Origin: Candidatus Pacearchaeota archaeon
GTDB taxonomy: Archaea > Nanobdellota > Nanobdellia > Pacearchaeales > GW2011-AR1
Assembly: GCA_026395775.1 (NCBI GenBank)
Contig: JAPLYA010000072.1
Span: 1-9,825 of the forward strand
Direction of reading: 5' to 3'
Length of the DNA: 9,825 nt
The position numbers and the translations under genes are program-made. How positions within the stretch are numbered: the stretch's first letter is position 1; each line of letters starts with the position of its first letter. A model generated the notes under the pieces. That model worked only from the letters and a program-made list of their open reading frames with translations, did not search any database and had not been told where the DNA came from. This document shows, piece after piece, positions 6,373 to 9,825 of the stretch.

Positions 6373-7292
6373 AAAATAATAAAAAGGGGATGTTTTTTAC
6401 GCTTTTAGCAATAGCCATTCTTTCACTGTTCCTTGCTTCTTACACTATTTACTCAGTTGCAGAGGGAAGAAAGGCAGTAAACAAAAGAGTAGAAACTATG
6501 AATTCTTTTATCTTTTCATTGGAGGAAGATTTGCCAAGACAAATTTACATTTCTGGATTTAGAATGATATTCTTGTTTGAAAAGAGCATAATAGGGGCAG
6601 GTAGTTACCCAACTAATCTTAACCGAAGTTTTCAAGAAGCTTTTTTTAATGGGACAATTTTTGGAAAAGAAGAAGAATTAATGAATGGTGTGAGGTTTTC
6701 AGACATACAGAATTCAATAAACGAAAAAGCATCAAAGATAAATGTTAATGTAAGTATTTTAAATCCATCTATTTCAGTTTTGCAGGACGATCCCTGGCAC
6801 GTCAAGATTGTTTTGGATTCCCAACTGATAGTTGAGGATAAATCACATATTGCCCAATGGAGTAAAAATAACTCTGTAATAGCATATATTTCTGTAGAAA
6901 ACTTTGAAGACCCCCTTTATGCTGTAGGGACTTCTGGAGCTTTAACAAACCATATAAATAAAACTCCTTATCTTCTTTTTGTTTCTGGCAATGATATCTC
7001 TAATTTATCGGAGCATACTAAAAATTCTTTCTTCACTGCTTCTCCCCTTGCTCCAAGCTTTCTTGATAGATTAGAAGGCAAATCTTCTGCAAACATTAAC
7101 GGAATTGAATCACTTGTTTATCTTCCAAAACTTTTCGCGCAGGGAATAGAAATAAAACAGAAATCTGTGGTGGATTACATTTATTTCTCTTTATTAAATC
7201 CTTCCTCATATAACATCCAAGGCATGCCTTCCTGGTTTAAACTGGATTCAGAACATCTCTCTGTGTATAATGCCTCACATCTCACTTCTTAG
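6363..7292 (+). CDS. Large pilin-like protein lacking Glu+5 (GspK-like position), function unknown
   Basis: This is a 309-residue protein starting MVLKNNKKG, followed by a hydrophobic helix at about 10-31 (MFFTLLAIAI and onward). The basic segment ending in KKG just before the helix looks like a class III cleavage site, but there is no acidic residue at +5. After the helix comes a helical stretch (SVAEGRKAVNKRVETMNSF) and the motif DLPRQIYISGFRM, typical in my recollection of DPANN pilin-cluster proteins. The rest is soluble and without cysteines. It overlaps the end of the vWA gene by 10 nt (ATGGTATTAA) and has AGGT six bases before the ATG, so it is translated with it. In bacterial type II secretion the large minor pseudopilin GspK also lacks Glu5 and caps the tip; an analogous role here is inferred from this parallel only. 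Confidence 0.8.
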   Translation: MVLKNNKKGMFFTLLAIAILSLFLASYTIYSVAEGRKAVNKRVETMNSFIFSLEEDLPRQIYISGFRMIFLFEKSIIGAGSYPTNLNRSFQEAFFNGTIFGKEEELMNGVRFSDIQNSINEKASKINVNVSILNPSISVLQDDPWHVKIVLDSQLIVEDKSHIAQWSKNNSVIAYISVENFEDPLYAVGTSGALTNHINKTPYLLFVSGNDISNLSEHTKNSFFTASPLAPSFLDRLEGKSSANINGIESLVYLPKLFAQGIEIKQKSVVDYIYFSLLNPSSYNIQGMPSWFKLDSEHLSVYNASHLTS

Positions 7293-7297
7293 ATATA

Positions 7298-7306
7298 TTT
7301 TTATAC
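7298..7306 (+). promoter_or_regulatory. Putative TATA box for the cysteine-rich small protein
   Basis: TTTTTATAC is centred about 25 nt before the ATG at 7327, giving a leaderless arrangement. It starts just after the stop of the preceding gene (7290-7292). The T-run could also act as a weak terminator for the upstream cluster. Confidence 0.42.
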
Positions 7307-7326
7307 TTTGTATTTCTGATTAAATT

Positions 7327-7698
7327 ATGGGAAAAGGAATATTTCTTATACTAGTAATAATTATTCTCGTAATTTTAACTGGAACAGTCATTTTTTTAAT
7401 GGATCGTGGGGTTTTAAAAGATAAAATTAGTAATATTAGCAATAAGACGGGTTCAGAAACAGAAGTGGCAAATCTTACATCAGATAATAATTCATATTTT
7501 GATGCTAACGAAGATAAATATGACTATAACAATCCTGCTGATAACAAAATCGATATTGTCTCTGAAAAACCGTCTGAAATTAATATAAGTTCTAGCCCGT
7601 GTGGCTTTTATTATGGAGCATATGGCCTCTGCGGAGGATATTGTTCATCGGGAAGCTGTACCTCAGAAGGAAGAAGTTGCTATTGCAAACAGGTTTAG
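7327..7698 (+). CDS. Membrane-anchored small protein with six-cysteine defensin-like tail
   Basis: This 123-residue protein has an N-terminal membrane helix (about 5-25) without a prepilin motif. An Asn/Asp/Ser-rich linker follows (about 35-88), then a compact cysteine-rich tail (92-120) with cysteines at 92, 102, 106, 111, 118 and 120. Their spacing, C-x9-C-x3-C-x4-C-x6-C-x-C, recalls the cysteine-stabilised alpha-beta (defensin) scaffold. GSC-x6-C-x-C fits the gamma-core pattern. The loop between the third and fourth cysteines is shorter than usual for that scaffold. The helix and acidic linker suggest the tail is displayed outside the cell, where disulfides can form. It has its own TATA-like box, no Shine-Dalgarno, and sits between the minor-pilin cluster and the main pilin gene. 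Function is unknown; adhesin decoration, a host/partner-directed peptide, or a simple disulfide knot are all possible. Confidence 0.8.
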   Translation: MGKGIFLILVIIILVILTGTVIFLMDRGVLKDKISNISNKTGSETEVANLTSDNNSYFDANEDKYDYNNPADNKIDIVSEKPSEINISSSPCGFYYGAYGLCGGYCSSGSCTSEGRSCYCKQV

Positions 7699-7715
7699 AT
7701 ACGAGAAAACGAAAT

Positions 7716-7727
7716 CTTTATAAACTT
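7716..7727 (+). promoter_or_regulatory. Promoter (TATA box) of the main pilin gene
   Basis: CTTTATAAACTT preceded by the purine-rich ACGAAAT (possible BRE) is a good archaeal TATA element. Initiation some 25-27 nt downstream would fall near 7746-7750, leaving a leader of roughly 25 nt that keeps the strong Shine-Dalgarno at 7761-7769. Confidence 0.65.
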
Positions 7728-7760
7728 ATTTTTCATTGTTAATTTAAGATAAAGAAGTAA

Positions 7761-7769
7761 AAAGGAGGT
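7761..7769 (+). promoter_or_regulatory. Strong Shine-Dalgarno AAAGGAGGT
   Basis: This near-perfect complement of the 16S rRNA 3' end ends four bases before the ATG at 7774. It is the best ribosome binding site in the window and supports both the start choice and high expression of the pilin. Confidence 0.85.
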
Positions 7770-7773
7770 AAAA

Positions 7774-8193
7774 ATGCAAAAAAAAGGACAAGCAGCCATG
7801 GAGTTTTTGATGACATATGGTTGGGCTATTCTCGCAGCAGTAATTGCAATCGGGGCTCTGGCTTATTTCGGAGTTTTCAGTCCAAGCAAATATGTTCCGA
7901 ATGTATGTACTCTAAACACTCCTTTCGGATGTGATGAATATAAGGTTAGTTCTACTGGTATAGAGTTGGTCATAAGAAATGGTGCAGGAGATTCTGTTGT
8001 TATATCAAATATTACTATAACTGGATGTGGATCAGACATTGTGCCTCATACAGTTGCTGATGGAGCGACATTAGATACCACTGTAAATTGCGCCATAAGC
8101 AGCAAGTTTAGAGGGGATATCACAATCAATTATAAGAAAGCGGCATCAATATTAGACCAGACTGCTACAGGAGCAGTAAGTGGCAAACCGTAA
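7774..8193 (+). CDS. Probable major pilin with class III signal peptide
   Basis: This 139-residue protein begins MQKKGQAAMEFLMTYGWAIL, a very typical archaeal prepilin start. Cleavage is expected between Gly5 and Gln6, glutamate is at +5 (Glu10), and the hydrophobic helix spans about 11-34. The mature protein is about 134 residues with a beta-rich head containing four cysteines (45, 53, 85, 106), enough for two disulfides. The C-terminus TATGAVSGKP is of a kind I recall from related DPANN pilins. Its own TATA/BRE promoter, near-consensus Shine-Dalgarno and long T-rich terminator make it a separate, probably highly expressed transcript, unlike the overlapping minor-pilin cluster upstream. I infer it is the main filament subunit, assembled by the ATPase and platform protein encoded at the left end. 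Confidence 0.93.
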   Translation: MQKKGQAAMEFLMTYGWAILAAVIAIGALAYFGVFSPSKYVPNVCTLNTPFGCDEYKVSSTGIELVIRNGAGDSVVISNITITGCGSDIVPHTVADGATLDTTVNCAISSKFRGDITINYKKAASILDQTATGAVSGKP

Positions 8194-8230
8194 TTTTATT
8201 TTTTTCTTTTTCTTATTTTTTCTTTTTCTT
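8194..8230 (+). terminator. T-rich intrinsic terminator of the pilin transcript
   Basis: Immediately after the stop codon there are 37 bases that are nearly all T, in several runs of four to seven broken by single C or A. Archaeal RNA polymerase terminates at oligo-U tracts without needing a hairpin, so this is a strong terminator candidate. Confidence 0.8.
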
Positions 8231-8415
8231 GTATAATAGAAGTATCTTTTGATAAGAATTGTTGGTGTTCTTGGTTTTGAATTATTCAGCTTATGAAAAC
8301 AGTTAAAAAGTTAGTAAAACAAAGTTATCTATTAACAATGAATACTATTTGAGGGGTAAAATAAAAATTTATTCTTCGTAAGGTGGTGGGTTTTTAGTTA
8401 ATCAAAACAATAAGG

Positions 8416-8450
8416 TAGGTGCCCACAATCCTAGCAGATGTGGTCACCTA
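8416..8450. repeat. Imperfect inverted repeat / hairpin 1
   Basis: Arms TAGGTGCCCACA (8416-8427) and TGTGGTCACCTA (8439-8450) pair over 6 bp, one C/T mismatch, then 5 bp, enclosing an 11-nt loop. On the plus strand it is followed by CTCTTTTTA (8454-8462), so as RNA it could form a terminator-like structure or the end of a small transcript. As DNA it could be a protein binding site. Confidence 0.65.
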
Positions 8451-8462
8451 AATCTCTTTTTA

Positions 8463-8504
8463 TACGTCCACCATAAATGGGTTTTTTGTTCTATGGTAGA
8501 CGTA
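8463..8504. repeat. Imperfect inverted repeat / hairpin 2
   Basis: Arms TACGTCCACCATA (8463-8475) and TATGGTAGACGTA (8492-8504) pair over 6 bp, one C/A mismatch, then 6 bp, around a 16-nt spacer containing a run of six T. The layout (6 bp, mismatch, 5-6 bp) repeats that of the neighbouring hairpin although the sequences differ. It ends 24 nt before the thrS TATA box. Confidence 0.65.
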
Positions 8505-8528
8505 ACAATTACCCCAAGAATAAACAAA

Positions 8529-8538
8529 TTTAAAAATA
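8529..8538 (+). promoter_or_regulatory. Putative TATA box of thrS
   Basis: TTTAAAAATA is centred about 25 nt upstream of the thrS ATG at 8558, with A-rich bases just before it as a possible BRE. The spacing indicates a leaderless mRNA; no Shine-Dalgarno is visible. The inverted repeats would then lie outside the thrS transcript. Confidence 0.5.
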
Positions 8539-8557
8539 GCATATTCTTAAGAGTTTC

Positions 8558-9825
8558 ATGAAAATACTAAGCTTACATTGCGATTATATCAAGTTCAAAG
8601 CTTTGAAAAAAGCCCTGAAGCAGCCTGAAGAGCTTTCTAAAGAACAAGAGAAGGAGAAAACAATAAAAGAAGCTCTGGTAATTTTCACAGCTGTTGAGAA
8701 AGGCGACACTCTAAAATTAGTTCCAAAACTAATTGAAAACATCAAAGATATAGCCTCTCAAGTCAAGGTAGAGAATATTGTTCTCTATCCATATGCTCAT
8801 TTATCTTCAAATTTGTCAGCTCCAGATGTTGCAATTGAAGTTCTCAAGCAAGCTGAGAAGGAACTAGAAAAAGATAAGAAGTTTAAAGTTACTCGAGCAC
8901 CTTTTGGTTATTATAAAGAGTTCGAGCTAAAGTGTAAGGGACATCCTCTTGCTGAACTCTCAAGAGAGATAAAAGCAGACGGAGAAGCTAAAGAAGTAAA
9001 GGTTGAGGAAAAATATGATCCCAAGCAGCTGTTAACTCAAATTTCAAAATCAAAACGAGACACAAGCAAACTCAAGGAGAATGACCATAGAATTATAGGT
9101 CAGAAACTAGATTTATTCAGTTTTAATGAAGTTGCTCCTGGAATGGTTTTTCTGCACAATAATGGATTGATTATTTATAATGAGCTGATTAGATTCTGGA
9201 GAGAAGAACATAGAAAAGCAGGCTATAAAGAAATTTCTACTCCACAAATCTTAGACAAAAGATTGTGGCAGCTTTCAGGACACTGGGAGAAATACAAGGA
9301 AAGCATCTTCTTATCAAAATATGAAGGCAGAGATTTTGCAGTAAAACCAATGAACTGCCCAGGGGGAATGCTAGTTTACAGGGCAAGTCCAAAATCATAT
9401 AAAGATTTACCATTGCGTGTTGGGGAGCTTGGCATTGTTCATCGGCAGGAATTATCGGGAGTTTTAGCAGGTTTATTTAGAGTTATAAAATTCACACAAG
9501 ATGATGCACATATCTATTGTACAGATAATGAAAAGATGCTTGAAGATGAAATAATGAATGTTGTTCATTTAATAGAAAAATTCTACAAAAAATTTAATTT
9601 TGAATATTCTGTTGAATTATCCACAAGGCCAGAAAAAAGAGTTGGAACTGATGCAATGTGGGACAAGGCAGAAAGAATTTTAGAAAATGTTTTAAAGAAA
9701 AATAAAATGAAGTTCAAATTAAATAAAGGTGACGGAGCATTTTATGGCCCAAAAATTGACTTCCATATTAAAGATTCATTAGGAAGAACATGGCAATGTG
9801 GAACTATTCAACTTGATTTTGCAAT
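8558..9825 (+). CDS. thrS: Threonyl-tRNA synthetase, archaeal type, N-terminal 422 residues (cut by window edge)
   Basis: The enzyme charges tRNA-Thr with threonine in the cytoplasm. The reading frame starts MKILSLHCDY and is open to the right edge; about two thirds of a typical archaeal ThrRS is visible. Residues about 1-145 form the archaeal editing domain related to D-Tyr-tRNA deacylase, with conserved stretches VLYPYAHLSSNLSAPD and APFGYYKEFELKCKGHPLAE; it hydrolyses mis-charged Ser-tRNA-Thr. The class II catalytic core follows: the Zn-binding Cys267 within MNCPGG (265-270), the motif 2 segment with HRQELSG (295-301), and QDDAH with the second Zn ligand His318. The third zinc ligand and motif 3 lie beyond the window. 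No eukaryotic or bacterial-type N-terminal domain is present, which supports an archaeal origin. It has its own promoter and is not obviously tied to the pilus genes. Confidence 0.96.
   Translation, partial: MKILSLHCDYIKFKALKKALKQPEELSKEQEKEKTIKEALVIFTAVEKGDTLKLVPKLIENIKDIASQVKVENIVLYPYAHLSSNLSAPDVAIEVLKQAEKELEKDKKFKVTRAPFGYYKEFELKCKGHPLAELSREIKADGEAKEVKVEEKYDPKQLLTQISKSKRDTSKLKENDHRIIGQKLDLFSFNEVAPGMVFLHNNGLIIYNELIRFWREEHRKAGYKEISTPQILDKRLWQLSGHWEKYKESIFLSKYEGRDFAVKPMNCPGGMLVYRASPKSYKDLPLRVGELGIVHRQELSGVLAGLFRVIKFTQDDAHIYCTDNEKMLEDEIMNVVHLIEKFYKKFNFEYSVELSTRPEKRVGTDAMWDKAERILENVLKKNKMKFKLNKGDGAFYGPKIDFHIKDSLGRTWQCGTIQLDFA

Larger units (their letters stand above)
8231..8557. other. Non-coding interval between pilin and thrS
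   Basis: No gene of convincing length is present on either strand. The left half (8231-8380) shows no recognisable element. The right half holds the two inverted repeats at 8416-8450 and 8463-8504 and the thrS promoter at 8529-8538. I see no tRNA, C/D box RNA or CRISPR repeat. Very short reading frames (8293-8352, 19 codons; 8493-8561, 22 codons) exist but have no independent support. Confidence 0.6.

Noticed and set aside
8293..8352. 19-codon basic reading frame in the pilin-thrS gap
   Set aside because: Too short, no Shine-Dalgarno or clear promoter, and no recognisable sequence; expected by chance in AT-rich non-coding DNA.
8416..8504. CRISPR array
   Set aside because: The two units are inverted repeats with different sequences, not direct repeats with spacers, and there are only two.
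8411..8510. tRNA, C/D box RNA or T-box-like leader before thrS
   Set aside because: The stems do not form a cloverleaf, no TTC-type arm or C/D boxes are seen, T-boxes are not an archaeal device, and thrS appears to have its own leaderless promoter downstream of the hairpins.

Overview
The window comes from an AT-rich archaeal genome, most likely a DPANN-type archaeon of the Woesearchaeota/Pacearchaeota kind. The evidence is: class III (archaellin/pilin-type) signal peptides, TATA boxes placed for leaderless transcripts, an oligo-T terminator, and a threonyl-tRNA synthetase with the archaeal D-aminoacyl-tRNA deacylase-like editing domain. The lineage is inferred from protein style; no marker gene here settles it.

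Left part (1-2426, minus strand): the assembly machinery of a type IV pilus-like system. A VirB11/TadA/GspE-type ATPase (235-1815) is followed one base later by the N-terminal part of a TadC/GspF-type membrane platform protein that runs off the left edge (1-233). Upstream of them is a two-TM protein with a C-terminal winged-helix-like domain (1941-2426), which may be a membrane-tethered regulator.

Middle part (2502-7292, plus strand): divergent from these, a tight run of five genes, four of its junctions overlapping or within 9 nt. All five products start with a short basic segment and one hydrophobic helix of class III type. Two are clear small pilins, one is a pilin-like protein with a variant motif, one is a large von Willebrand factor A (vWA) protein with intact MIDAS residues and a cysteine-rich insertion, and one is a 309-residue pilin-like protein without Glu+5. 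I read these as minor pilins and a tip or adhesin complex.

Right part (7293-9825): a separately promoted, membrane-anchored small protein has a six-cysteine tail with defensin/CS-alpha-beta-like spacing. It is followed by the probable major pilin (7774-8193), which has its own promoter, a near-perfect Shine-Dalgarno and a strong T-rich terminator. A 327-nt non-coding stretch then carries two imperfect inverted repeats of very similar architecture. The window ends inside thrS (8558-9825), which has its own leaderless promoter.

Together the window looks like a near-complete pilus locus: motor, platform, candidate regulator, minor/tip subunits and major subunit. The prepilin peptidase is not in the window. 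The most noteworthy items are the vWA-pilin fusion with its cysteine insertion and distinct codon use, the defensin-like membrane-anchored protein, and the paired inverted repeats upstream of thrS.
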